Source: Streptomyces bungoensis (GTDB taxonomy: Bacteria > Actinomycetota > Actinomycetes > Streptomycetales > Streptomycetaceae). Taken from it: 64,000 nt of DNA. The stretch covers positions 91,558 to 155,557 of the forward strand of contig NZ_KQ948864.1 of NCBI RefSeq assembly GCF_001514215.1. The letters run 5' to 3'. The first letter of the stretch is position 1, and the number at the start of each line of letters is the position of its first letter. Positions 34,097 to 42,964 of the stretch are shown in pieces. The translations under genes were made by a program, and so were the position numbers. The notes below the pieces were generated by a model that was not told the DNA's origin, searched no databases, and saw nothing but the letters and a program-made list of their open reading frames with translations.

Positions 34097-34642
34097 ATGT
34101 TCGGCAGACACCTGATGGTGGCCTGGGTGACGGCGGTCCTGACGGCGGGGCTCGTCGCGTGCTCCGGCGGGAGCGGGGGCGCCGACGGGGGCACGGGCTA
34201 CGTGGTCGGCGCGGACGACAGCGGCGGCGCCGCCACAAGGCGGACGGCGCCGGAGCCGGACACCGTGTCCGGTCGCCGGGACACGGTCCGCCACTGGCCT
34301 GTGAAAACAGCCCGGGCCACCCGCCCGCACCTGGTCAGGAAGTGCACCACCGGCACGCGGCGGGTCAGGCACACGTCGGGCACGGGCACGGGCACCAGGC
34401 GGCGAACCCGCACCTGGTACACCACCGAGCGGTACAGGTCCTGCAGGAAGGTCCGCAGCGGCACCGAGAGCTACCGGCGGGTCGTGCGCGCGGAGAAGTG
34501 GTGCGTGCGTCTGGACGACGTGGACGGCGACAAGGCCAGGGACGACGTCTGGTACCGGGTCACCCGCGCGGTCTACGGCGACGCGCTGGACACGGACAGG
34601 CACGCCCGCATGAAGTTCACGCCGGCCGGCACCGGCTGCTGA
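34097..34642 (+). CDS. Small basic lipoprotein
   Basis: A 181-residue precursor with signal MFGRHLMVAWVTAVLTAGLV and lipobox LVAC (Cys22). After a Gly-rich linker the mature protein is very basic (TTGTRRVRHTSGTGTGTRRR, then YRSCRKVRSGTESYRRVV) and ends with a small domain holding three to four Cys (KCTTG, RSCRK, KWCVRL, TGC). Such Cys-patterned cationic domains may bind envelope polymers; this is inference. The start is ATG 34097 with GAGGGGG upstream; an upstream in-frame start is rejected because the lipoprotein signal begins here. Confidence 0.75.
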   Translation: MFGRHLMVAWVTAVLTAGLVACSGGSGGADGGTGYVVGADDSGGAATRRTAPEPDTVSGRRDTVRHWPVKTARATRPHLVRKCTTGTRRVRHTSGTGTGTRRRTRTWYTTERYRSCRKVRSGTESYRRVVRAEKWCVRLDDVDGDKARDDVWYRVTRAVYGDALDTDRHARMKFTPAGTGC

Positions 34643-34834
34643 GAACCCGCTCCCCCAGTCACCGGGCCGCGTCACACAGGGCTCACCGTCAAGCCTCACC
34701 GGCCCTGGCCTGACAGCCATCGGGGGGGCGTTGCGGCGCGCGACGCGATCGCCCGGCCGGGGCGGGCGTCGACTTCAACCGACGGCGGAGGGATCCTCGT
34801 GGAGGGCGACGCCAACCTCAGCGCCAACGAACCT

Positions 34835-35440
34835 CTAGTAGCTGTCGAAGCTGGGCTTGCCGGTCGGCCGGTAGACACCGACGACAGTGCCGCCCTTCGT
34901 CGTCGACACGGTGACCGGCTCCAGCGCAGTGGGGATCGCTCCGTCGGCGAACAGCCGCTTGCCGGTGCCGATGATCACCGGATGGACGGTCAGCCGGTAC
35001 TCGTCGACGAGGCCGTGCCGCATGAGGGTCTGGGCGAAGTCGCCGCTGCCGACGACGTTGATGTTGCCGCCGTCGGACGCTTTCAGCTTGCGTACGGCGT
35101 CGATGATGTCGCCCTCGAGCAGCGTGGAGTTCTGCCATTCGACGGATGTCAGGGTCCGAGACGCCACGTACTTGTGCATGCTGTTCATCCGATGGGTGAA
35201 CGGGTTGTCGGGATCGGCGGTCGGCCAGTACGACGCGAAGATCTCGTACGTCTTGCGGCCGAGCAGCATCGCGTCGGAATGCTCGTACCACCCGGCGACG
35301 GCCGCGCCGACCTCGTCGTCGGCCACCGGTTTCTGCCAACCGCCGTGCTCGAAGCCGCTCTCAGCGTCCTCGTCCGGACCGCCCGGCGCCTGCATGACGC
35401 CGTCCAGCGTCAGGAACGTGCAAACGATGATCTCGCGCAT
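34835..35440 (-). CDS. RibD C-terminal/dihydrofolate reductase-like protein
   Basis: 201 residues of the RibD_C (DHFR-like) family. It begins REIIVCTFLTLDGVMQAPGG, the usual strand and loop, then AMLLGRKTYEIFASYWP (NADPH-binding region), INVVGSGDFAQTLMRHGLVD and EYRLTVHPVIIGTGKRLF, and ends in a short C-terminal sheet. Free-standing members are widespread and mostly uncharacterised, with a NADPH-dependent reductase role presumed. The start is ATG 35440 with GGGAG upstream. A much longer leftward frame from 37231 is antisense to the kinase and rejected. Confidence 0.9.
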   Translation of the reverse strand: MREIIVCTFLTLDGVMQAPGGPDEDAESGFEHGGWQKPVADDEVGAAVAGWYEHSDAMLLGRKTYEIFASYWPTADPDNPFTHRMNSMHKYVASRTLTSVEWQNSTLLEGDIIDAVRKLKASDGGNINVVGSGDFAQTLMRHGLVDEYRLTVHPVIIGTGKRLFADGAIPTALEPVTVSTTKGGTVVGVYRPTGKPSFDSY

Positions 35441-35722
35441 GGTGCACTCCCTTCGTCGACATAGAGACCGCACCACCGCCGGAAAGTCATCGACGCTATT
35501 TCCACGGCGTTGTCTGCAGTGACTGTGCCGGGCGACTGCTCCCTGCTCGACGGACGGCCGCCGGTGGTCGACGGAAAAGCATGGGCCGGCGTGCCGAGGA
35601 GCCATCCTGGCGAGTGACTCCGTGCGAGACGGGGACGGGAGGCCGCGGCAGGTGCCCCACCGCCAGCGCCCCGCCCGTATCCTGCTGCGGTTGTGTGGGT
35701 GAGGGGAACAGGGGGGGCGTAC

Positions 35723-37480
35723 GTGCAGCCGTTGGAGGCCACGGATCCGGCCGCGATCGGCGGCTACCCGCTGCTGGCGCGACTCGGCGCGGGCGGCATG
35801 GGCCAGGTCTACTTGTCGCGCACACCGACGGGTCGCCCGCTGGCTCTCAAGACGGTTCGCCCCGACCTCGCCGCCGCCTCGGACTTCGAGTCGCGTTTCT
35901 CCAGCGAGATCCGCACCAGCGACCGGGTCCGCTCCTCGTGGACCGTCTCGGTGGTGGACTTCAGCCCGCCCGGCCACCGCCCGCAGTGGCTGGCCACCGA
36001 GTACATCGCCGCACCGGCCCTCGCCGACTGGGTCACCGCTCACGGCCCGCTGCCGCCTGCCACCCTGCGTGTCCTGGCCTGCGAACTCGCTGCCGCGCTG
36101 GCCGCTGTGCACGCCTGCGGCCTCACCCACCGGGACGTCAAGCCGTCCAACGTCCTCCTGGGTCGTGCCCGGCCCGTCCTCATCGACTTCGGCATCGCCC
36201 GGGCCGTGGACGACTCCCGTCTCACGATCACTGGGGGTGTTATCGGTTCTCCCGGCTACATGGCCCCTGAACAGGCCGCACAAGGGGCGGTCACGGAGGC
36301 GGGTGACGTCTTTTCCCTGGGGGCGGTGCTCGTCTTCGCCGCGACCGGCACCGGCCCGTTCGAACTGCCGGGCGAGCAACCTTCGGCGGCCTCGCTCCTC
36401 TACCGCATCGTCCATGAGGACGCCCGCCTCGACGGCGTCCCGGCAGGCCTGGCACAACTCGTCGCCCGATGCCTGGCGAAGAAACCGCAGGACCGGCCGC
36501 GAAGCGAGGAGCTGGCAGCATCGCTGCGGCGGGAAGCGGACGCCGGCGGTTCGTGGGCTGGGGCGTTCGGAGCCGGGACCGTGCGGGCGACCGGTGCCTG
36601 GGAGCGCGCGCTCCCGCCAGGGCTCACCGCCGACCTCGCGGCGCGGGAGGCGGAGGTCGCCCGCCGGTGCGCGGTGCCGCCGGACCACCCGATCTCGGGG
36701 CCCCCGACGGCGCCCCCGCACGGGGGACCTCACGTGCCGACGACCATCGAGGCGGTGGTCCCGCCGGCCCTCGCCGGTCGTACGGTCCCCGCCCTGGGCT
36801 CCTACCCGGCCGCTTCGTGTCCCCCCGCCGCCACCGCCGGGACGTACCCGCCCGAACCCCCGGACTCCTTCACCGGACAGTCCTCGCTTCCGTCGTACGG
36901 CGGACACCAGCCCGCTTACCTCCGCGCACGGCGCCGCATCCGCTGGATGGCCGCGGCTTGTGCCCTCACCATCGCCGCCGTCGCGACCGGCCTGCTGCTG
37001 TCGCACCCGTTCGACGCGGCCGCCCGCAGTAACGGCACCGCGTCCTCCTCGTCCCTCCCCAGCGCCTCCGCTCCCGCCCTCTCCGCGAAGTGGGCCGGCG
37101 TGTGGACCGGTGCGGGCCCCGGCACCCCGCATGCTGACGGCCAACTGCATCCGCGCACCAACTCCTTCAAGGTGATCCTCACCTTGCACACGGCCGCCGT
37201 GGGCGAACTGGCCGGCAAGCAGGTCAGCCACGTCACCGAGGTCGGTACCGGCCGGGATGTCGGTTGCACGGAGGCCCTCGCGCTACGAGCCGTGCGCGGT
37301 ACGACAGCCACGTTCGAAGCGGTCACCAGTCACCCCACCGACCGCGCGGACACGTCGCTGCAGTGCGAGACCCATCACCTGTACGTGGTCCAGCTCACCG
37401 ACGCCGGCACCATCACCCTCGGCGAGGAGGGCGCCCAGTCCGCCGGGGCGCCTCAGGCTGTGCACCGCACTCCCTCGTAG
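35723..37480 (+). CDS. Membrane Ser/Thr protein kinase (PknB-like)
   Basis: 585 residues. The kinase domain spans about 14-265: G-loop LGAGGMGQV (21-29), Lys43, catalytic HRDVKPSN (136-143), DFG (155-157) and the activation segment ending APE. A Pro-rich juxtamembrane region follows. A single TM helix (WMAAACALTIAAVATGLLL, about residue 410) leads to an extracellular domain of about 150 residues beginning SAKWAGVWTG. That domain is of unknown type, not PASTA. The start is GTG 35723 after AGGGGGG. It phosphorylates unknown targets in response to an external signal. The frameshifted membrane gene begins 16 bp downstream, so the two may have formed an operon. Confidence 0.93.
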   Translation: MQPLEATDPAAIGGYPLLARLGAGGMGQVYLSRTPTGRPLALKTVRPDLAAASDFESRFSSEIRTSDRVRSSWTVSVVDFSPPGHRPQWLATEYIAAPALADWVTAHGPLPPATLRVLACELAAALAAVHACGLTHRDVKPSNVLLGRARPVLIDFGIARAVDDSRLTITGGVIGSPGYMAPEQAAQGAVTEAGDVFSLGAVLVFAATGTGPFELPGEQPSAASLLYRIVHEDARLDGVPAGLAQLVARCLAKKPQDRPRSEELAASLRREADAGGSWAGAFGAGTVRATGAWERALPPGLTADLAAREAEVARRCAVPPDHPISGPPTAPPHGGPHVPTTIEAVVPPALAGRTVPALGSYPAASCPPAATAGTYPPEPPDSFTGQSSLPSYGGHQPAYLRARRRIRWMAAACALTIAAVATGLLLSHPFDAAARSNGTASSSSLPSASAPALSAKWAGVWTGAGPGTPHADGQLHPRTNSFKVILTLHTAAVGELAGKQVSHVTEVGTGRDVGCTEALALRAVRGTTATFEAVTSHPTDRADTSLQCETHHLYVVQLTDAGTITLGEEGAQSAGAPQAVHRTPS

Positions 37481-37496
37481 CGGCGGATGCGTAGCC

Positions 37497-38167
37497 GTGC
37501 CCGAGCTTCCCAGGTTGGGTGGGGACGGCCACGCCAGAGGCGGACAGCACGGCGTGGCAGCGACGTTCGTCGAACAGGACGGCGAGCTCACCCCGGTCGC
37601 CCCTGCGGACGCCGCCGCGCAGGCCGCGCAGCACGCACAGCCTTCGTCACGCACGCTGCGTGGATCGACGCGCTGTGCGCGCCGGCGTTCCTCCTAGGCT
37701 GCGTGTTCCTGTGCACGTGCTGGTACTTGGACTTCCGGTGGCTGCTGTGTGCGGTGTGCCTCTTCGGGGTGCTGGTCCTGCAGAACCTGGAGCTGGATCA
37801 GCAGGCACTGCACCAGCACGGGCATACCGAACACGTCAGGGTCCGACAGATTCAGTGGTCCGCCGGCGACGGCATGGATGCCGGCGTCCACCGCTACACC
37901 GTCACCGTCATCGACGGCCCACCGCTGGCTCCGTTGGAGGAGAACGGGCTCATGGGCTGGAAGCGGGTGGTGGGCGGCACCTACGCGGTGACCGTCGATC
38001 CGCAGGACCGTGCCCGGCTCGGGCGGGGGGACAAGCCCGGACCTCCGGTGATCCAGCAGTACCTGCAGATCCCGTTCGGCCTCGGCCCGGCCTTCGCCCC
38101 GCGGCGGCCTGCAGCCCTGCTCCTGCGCCGACGACGCGTCCCATCATCCGGACCCACCCAGACGTAG
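37497..38167 (+). pseudogene. Membrane-protein gene broken by a frameshift
   Basis: From GTG 37497 one frame reads GQHGVAATFVEQDGELTPVA and PADAAAQAAQHA. The natural continuation, WIDALCAPAFLLGCVFLCTC with WYLDFRWLLCAV (two membrane helices), then NLELDQQALHQHGHTEHVRV and WKRVVGGTYAVTVDPQDRAR, is in another frame from about 37650. Joined, they would give a protein of about 220 residues with a cytoplasmic start, a helical hairpin and a soluble end. The family is unknown. The shift may be real or a sequencing artefact. Confidence 0.5.
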
Positions 38168-38244
38168 GGGGCTGTGATGGAGCGGCGCCGGGGCGCCGAC
38201 AATCTCACCTGCTCTGGTCCCGGACGTGATCAGGCGGTGGCCTA

Positions 38245-38472
38245 CTACGCCGCTGTCCCCGGCCCGGCCTCCCTCGGATCCCCCAACGGCCGAGTCACCC
38301 CGTCATCCGCACCCGCCCGGCGACCCGGCTCCGTCTCATCGAACTCCCAGTGCTCCCGGCAGTCATCGCACCGGTACACCAGGATCCCCGCATCGATCGT
38401 CACCACGGCTCCGTACGGACACCGGTCGCCGTCTCCGCGGCCCGCACACTCCTGTACCCACGTATCCCCCAT
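38245..38472 (-). CDS. Small Cys-rich (zinc-ribbon-like) protein
   Basis: 75 residues from ATG 38472. MGDTWVQECAGRGDGDRCPY is followed by GILVYRCDDCREHWEF. The Cys pairs could form a small zinc ribbon, and a polar tail ends at 38245. No ribosome site is evident, so the start could lie further upstream. The strand and existence rest on the Cys pattern and codon bias only. Confidence 0.4.
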   Translation of the reverse strand: MGDTWVQECAGRGDGDRCPYGAVVTIDAGILVYRCDDCREHWEFDETEPGRRAGADDGVTRPLGDPREAGPGTAA

Positions 38473-38882
38473 GGTGAGACCGTGCGGCGGGCGAGCCGCG
38501 GTCGTGGAGAGGGCGTGCCCGGCGCACAGGCGCTCATCTCCGGCACCACGCCTCAACACCGGCCAGCAGTCCCATCAGCTCCCCGACAGCGGCCGGACAG
38601 CCGAGAACGGGCATCTCTCGGCACCGGCCGACGCCACCCACCGGGTCCAACGCGTGGGGCTGTTTCACAAGGAACGCGCGCGCCGGCGCCCGGCGACGTA
38701 TCGGGACGCATCCGACGACTCCTTCCCATCGGCGGACCGGTCTCGGGCCCCCGGCCGATCGTGGCCGCAGGCACTGGCAACGGGCTTCGGGGTACATGCT
38801 GGGCATGCCCGGCGCCCCGCACCGGAAAGGGATGCGAGGCGCAGTGGCAGTGTCTGTGGCAACGACCGGAAGGCCAGGTGGT

Positions 38883-39599
38883 ATGACGCGTACACGTGCG
38901 GATGCGAGCATCAGGCATCCTCGGCATGAGCGGCGGGGTGAGGCACGGCTGCCGGCGGTGGTTGCGACGCTTACCGCGATCGCTCTGTACCTGCTGCTGC
39001 CGCAACGGCTGTTGATCGCTCCTCGATACGTGCTGCCCGTCCTGGAATGTCTGCTGCTCGTACCGCTCATCGCGATCAACCCGAAACGGCTGACCCGGCA
39101 GACCAAGGCGTTCCGGGTGCTGTCGCTGACGCTCGTCGGGGTCATCGCGGTCAGCAATCTGGTGGCGCTGACCATCCTGATCCATGAACTGGTGTACGCC
39201 GGTGTGAAGGACGGCCGGTCACTGCTGGTGGCCGCGCTGCAGGTCTGGCTGACCAACGTCATCGTTTTCGGTCTGGCCTACTGGGAGCTGGACCGGGGCG
39301 GTCCGGTCAGCCGTACCCAGGCGCCCCGCTCCGCTCTGCCTCTGGCGGACTTCCGCTTCTCCCAGGACGAGAACGACGACGCCGTCCAGGAAGTCGCCGA
39401 CGGTGCCAGTGCCACCTCGGACTGGGTCCCCACACTGATGGACTACCTGTACCTGTCCACCACCAACTCCACGGCCTTCAGCCCGACCGACACCATGCCG
39501 CTGTCGACCCGTGCCAAGGCCATGATGGCTGTGCAGAGCGTCTCCGCCCTCCTGACCTCGCTCCTGGTGATCGCCCGGGCCGTCAGCATCCTGCACTGA
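38883..39599 (+). CDS. Four-helix membrane protein resembling a K+-channel pore (degenerate filter)
   Basis: 238 residues with about four to five membrane helices. They are: residues 22-40 (LPAVVATLTAIALYLLLPQ), one near 46-62, one near 75-100, a fourth near 108-127, and a C-terminal helix 210-235. Just before the last helix lies STTNSTAFSPTDTMPLSTRA, which has the position and polarity of a K+-channel pore loop (TTxGYGDxxPxT) but lacks GYG. DUF1345-type proteins have a similar ending. The start is ATG 38883. A second channel-like gene with a TrkA domain follows after 150 bp. A role as an accessory or altered-selectivity pore is inference. Confidence 0.75.
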   Translation: MTRTRADASIRHPRHERRGEARLPAVVATLTAIALYLLLPQRLLIAPRYVLPVLECLLLVPLIAINPKRLTRQTKAFRVLSLTLVGVIAVSNLVALTILIHELVYAGVKDGRSLLVAALQVWLTNVIVFGLAYWELDRGGPVSRTQAPRSALPLADFRFSQDENDDAVQEVADGASATSDWVPTLMDYLYLSTTNSTAFSPTDTMPLSTRAKAMMAVQSVSALLTSLLVIARAVSILH

Positions 39600-39749
39600 C
39601 TGGGGCGAGACAACTCCTTCACCGCCCGCCACCGCGCCGAGGACGGCCCTTGACGTCGCCTACGGCGCGTGGACGCTCCTCCGGGCGTCGTGTTGCTCCC
39701 GGATGCCCGGCGAGGACACTGAGAGAAAGGGCGAGGGGCAGGAGGTGCT

Positions 39750-40733
39750 GTGTGGCCGCCACGGGGTGTAGGGCGGCGGGTGCTCCTGGTGGCGTTCGCG
39801 CTTGTGGCGCTGCTCGCATGCGGCGTCGGCGGGTTTGCGCTGCTCGGGTTCTCCCTGCCGGAGGCCGTCTACATGACGGTGATGACGCTGTCCACGGAGG
39901 GCTTCTCGGGCGCCGACCGGCTCACCGAGGGCGGCAAGCTCTTCACTGCCGCGCTGGCGGTGGTGGGTGTCGCGGTCTTCGTCGCCGCCCTGGGGCTGAT
40001 CGGGACGGCACTGGTGGAGGGGCGGTTCGGGCCTGCGGGAAGGAAGCGGCGCATGCAGCATCACATCGACGCGCTGCGCAACCATTTCATCGTCTGCGCC
40101 TACGGGCGGGTCGGCCAGGCCGTGGCCCGCGAATTCGAGGCCGAGGGCATCCCGTTCGTGGTGATCGAGAACAAGGCGGCACTGGAGGAGGAGCTGCAGC
40201 GGGATCACGTGCCCTATCTGATCGGCAACGCCGCCTCCGAACAGATACTGCGCAGCGCGGGTATCGAACACGCCCGCGGCCTGGTCTGCGCGGTCGACTC
40301 CGACGCCGAGAACGTGTACATCACCCTGATCGCCCACTCCCTCAATCCCTCTCTCGCCATCGTCTCCCGCGCCTCGGAGGCCGCGTCGGCCGAACGCCTC
40401 ACCCACGCCGGTGCGAGCAGCGTGGTTTCGCCCTACACCACCAGCGGCCGACGTATGGCCCTGCTGGCGGTCCGCCCGCACGTCGTGGACTTTCTCGAGT
40501 TCACCCGGCCCGGCAGCTCCGAATTCCGGATCGAGGAGATCCGCATCGACGCCGACTCCCGGCTTCTGGGACGGCCTCTGCGACAGGCTTGTGGTGGAGC
40601 GCTCCCCCTGCTGATCCGCCGCGCCGACGGCGCCCTGGAGCCCAACCCCGATCCCGACACCGCCGTGCGGGCCGGTGACACCATGATCGTGTTCGGCGAC
40701 CCCGGCACCCTGCGCCCCATCGAAGACGAGTGA
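39750..40733 (+). CDS. Potassium-channel-like protein with TrkA-N/TrkA-C domains
   Basis: 327 residues. Two membrane helices (about 10-32 and 64-88) flank a pore loop. This is followed by a Rossmann TrkA-N/RCK domain (NHFIVCAYGRVGQAVAREFE from about 111, with the GxGxxG-like AYGRVGQ and VIENK) and a TrkA-C domain (about 255-325). Such proteins are nucleotide-gated K+ channels. The filter reads TLSTEGFSG instead of TTVGYGD: Glu replaces Val and Ser-Gly replaces Gly-Asp, so selectivity may be altered. The start is GTG 39750 after AGGAGGT. It sits between another channel-like gene and a SpoIIE-type phosphatase in the same direction. Confidence 0.88.
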   Translation: MWPPRGVGRRVLLVAFALVALLACGVGGFALLGFSLPEAVYMTVMTLSTEGFSGADRLTEGGKLFTAALAVVGVAVFVAALGLIGTALVEGRFGPAGRKRRMQHHIDALRNHFIVCAYGRVGQAVAREFEAEGIPFVVIENKAALEEELQRDHVPYLIGNAASEQILRSAGIEHARGLVCAVDSDAENVYITLIAHSLNPSLAIVSRASEAASAERLTHAGASSVVSPYTTSGRRMALLAVRPHVVDFLEFTRPGSSEFRIEEIRIDADSRLLGRPLRQACGGALPLLIRRADGALEPNPDPDTAVRAGDTMIVFGDPGTLRPIEDE

Positions 40734-40838
40734 GCGAAGCAGCGGGACATCGCCTGGACCTCACCGGTCGAGATACGCAGCACCCGGCCCCCGGAGCGGC
40801 GCGTTCGCGCATGTGGAGGCGAGTGGAAGGCTTGGAGC

Positions 40839-41945
40839 ATGGGCTTGCGACCGTGGCGGGACCTCCGGCGTTCCTGGCAGCCGGGTCACGCTCCCGCGCT
40901 CATGGTGATCCCACTGGGGCTGATCGTCACGGTCTGCGTGGCTCCGCCGCACATCCACCTCGGGCCACTGCTGGTGGCGGCACCGGCGATCACGGTGGCA
41001 TTCGCCGGCGCCCGTGTGACGGCGCTGATGGGAGTGCTCGCAGTGGCGGCCCAGGTGTTCATCGGCGTGCTCAGGGAAGGCCTGTCCAGCGCCAACATCC
41101 AGGCGCAGATCACCGCGCTGGTCGTCGTGTCCGTCGTCTGTGTCAGCGTCTGCGTGGTGCGAGACCGGCATGAGCGCCAGTTGCACCAGGTGCGGTCCGT
41201 CGCCGAGGCAGCGCAGAGCGTGCTGCTGCAGCCACTGCCCGCCCGCACCGGCCCGCTGCGGATCGCCGGCCTGTACGTCCCCGCCGAGGAAGAAGCCGAT
41301 CTGGGCGGAGACCTCTACGCGGCCGCACGCACCGACCACCACAGCACCCGGCTCCTCATCGGCGACGTCCGGGGCAACGGCCTGGACGCCATCAACAACG
41401 CCGCTCTGCTGCTCGGCGCCTTCCGCGCGGCCGCCCACCGCCAGGCCACCCTGCCGCGCCTCGCCGTCCACCTCGACGCCGCATTCCGCTGGGACACCAG
41501 CCAGTGGCATCAGACAGATCAGGACACCGCCGAGGACTTCGCCACCGCGATCCTGCTCGACATCCCCGACCACGATCCGGTCGTCCACCTCATCAGCTGC
41601 GGCCACCCACCGCCGCTGCTCCTGCGCGGCACCCACATCACCCCGCTCACCGCTGAGGCGAGCCACCTTCCGATCGGACTCGGCGGATCCTTCGGCATCG
41701 CCGCCTACGACGTCCAGACGTTCCCGTTCGAGGTCGGCGACCTGCTGCTTCTCTACACAGACGGTGTCATCGAGGCACGCGATGCCGACGGCCTCTTCTA
41801 CCCCCTCGCCGAACGGGCGCCCGAGTGGACCGAGGACGACCCCGACGAACTCCTGCACGCTCTCCACGACGACCTGCTGGCCCACGTCCACGGACACCTC
41901 GACGACGACGCGGCCGCAGTCGCCATCCGCCGCACGGCCCACTGA
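40839..41945 (+). CDS. Membrane PP2C-type (SpoIIE) Ser/Thr phosphatase
   Basis: 368 residues. Three or four membrane helices (about 20-105: PALMVIPLGLIVTVCVAPPH to ITALVVVSVVCVSVCVV) precede a SpoIIE/RsbU-type phosphatase domain. QSVLLQPLPARTGPLRIAGL is followed by the metal motifs ADLGGDLYAA, GDVRGNGLDA, SCGHPPPLLL, TDGVIEARD and DDDAAAVAI. These are the Asp ligands for two Mn/Mg ions. Such enzymes act on anti-anti-sigma factors; no anti-sigma gene is nearby. The start is ATG 40839 with GGAG upstream. The same-strand context with two channel-like genes suggests coupling of ion flux to a phosphatase switch (inference). Confidence 0.92.
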   Translation: MGLRPWRDLRRSWQPGHAPALMVIPLGLIVTVCVAPPHIHLGPLLVAAPAITVAFAGARVTALMGVLAVAAQVFIGVLREGLSSANIQAQITALVVVSVVCVSVCVVRDRHERQLHQVRSVAEAAQSVLLQPLPARTGPLRIAGLYVPAEEEADLGGDLYAAARTDHHSTRLLIGDVRGNGLDAINNAALLLGAFRAAAHRQATLPRLAVHLDAAFRWDTSQWHQTDQDTAEDFATAILLDIPDHDPVVHLISCGHPPPLLLRGTHITPLTAEASHLPIGLGGSFGIAAYDVQTFPFEVGDLLLLYTDGVIEARDADGLFYPLAERAPEWTEDDPDELLHALHDDLLAHVHGHLDDDAAAVAIRRTAH

Positions 41946-42074
41946 GCCCCCGCACCTGGGAACCTCCCGGCCGTATGTCTCCGAAGACCCGGTGCGCGTC
42001 TTCCGGGCCTGCTCCGGCTTGCCGAGACGGGGGCGTGGACCTGGGGGTGTCAGGCTTCCGGGTGCCACTGCACC

Positions 42075-42122
42075 GCCGGCCGGAGGGCGGCGTGACGGTT
42101 GCCGTCCACGCCACCGGCCGGC
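42075..42122. terminator. Bidirectional terminator between convergent genes
   Basis: A perfect 9-bp outer stem (42075-42083 with 42114-42122) encloses a second stem GGCGTGACGG/CCGTC-CACGCC. It lies between the rightward phosphatase gene (stop 41945) and the leftward CadD-like gene (stop 42153). Confidence 0.75.
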
Positions 42123-42152
42123 CTCAACTCGAGGCCGGGGGGCGGCCCGGGG

Positions 42153-42755
42153 TCACAGGCCGAAGGCGCCGCCCTCGATGAGGATGAGCAGGCCGATGGC
42201 GATCAGGACCAGGGGCAGCAGGACGTGGCCCCAGCGGGCGAGGGCCTTGGCGATGACGGGTCGGGTGGCGAAGAACTCGCCCGCGAGACACCACACGGCC
42301 ACGAGCACAAGGAACACCACGGCGTACACGCTCATTCCGCCGTTGCCGGCGGTGGCGAGGACGGGCACGTAGACGCCGATGTTGTCGCCACCGTTGGCGA
42401 AGGTGACCGCTGCGACCTCCAGCGGGACCGGCCCGCCTTCCCGAGCCTGTTCCTCCTCGTCCCCGCTGCCGTCGCGGTGGTCCTTCCATGCCTGCCGGGC
42501 GGCCTTGAGGCCCAGGGCCAGGGGCAGCAGGCCGAGATAGGGGATGGCGGCCTCGGGCAGGAAGGTGGCGCCGAAGGCGGCGGCCACCGCTACGGCGAGG
42601 ATCGCGGCGAAGCCCAGGTACTGCCCCAGCACGATGCGGCGGGTGGATCCGGGGTGACCGGCTCCCTGGGCGAAGAACAGCGCCAGGACCAGGATGTCGT
42701 CGATGTTGGTGACGGCGAACAAGCCGGCGGCCTGCCCGATGATGCCCAGATCCAC
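42153..42755 (-). CDS. CadD-family cadmium-resistance-type transporter
   Basis: 200 residues, about six membrane helices, matching the Cad (cadmium resistance transporter) family. Diagnostic segments are LFAVTNIDDILVLALFFAQG, the first half of the inverted repeat with the IDD acidic motif, and later VTFANGGDNIGVYVPVLA, the second half with NGGDN. A charged cytoplasmic loop (KDHRDGSGDEEEQAREGG) joins the halves. The family belongs to the LysE superfamily of exporters. The start is GTG 42755 with GGAGGAG a little upstream; longer frames are not supported. It is monocistronic between a terminator and an NmrA-like gene. The actual substrate is not known. Confidence 0.88.
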   Translation of the reverse strand: MDLGIIGQAAGLFAVTNIDDILVLALFFAQGAGHPGSTRRIVLGQYLGFAAILAVAVAAAFGATFLPEAAIPYLGLLPLALGLKAARQAWKDHRDGSGDEEEQAREGGPVPLEVAAVTFANGGDNIGVYVPVLATAGNGGMSVYAVVFLVLVAVWCLAGEFFATRPVIAKALARWGHVLLPLVLIAIGLLILIEGGAFGL

Positions 42756-42964
42756 GAGTAGCTGCTCTCCTCCGGCGCGGTTTGTCCCGGTGACGCTACC
42801 GGGAGCCCGTAACGCAGCGATCGTGGGCCAGGGTGGTGCTGTCCCCAGGGGGCGCTCCAGGACCTCGGTGCTGATCTGGGCGGCGAGCGCGGCGTTCGGG
42901 GGGCCGGGGCGACGGCGGGCTGGGGGCTGCTCGCGGCCGCGGGCGAGAGGGCGCGGCCGCGAGG

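Noticed and set aside
34835..37231. 798-residue leftward frame including the DHFR-like protein
   Set aside because: The upstream part is antisense to the kinase and Arg/Gly-rich; the DHFR-like gene starts at 35440 with a good ribosome site.
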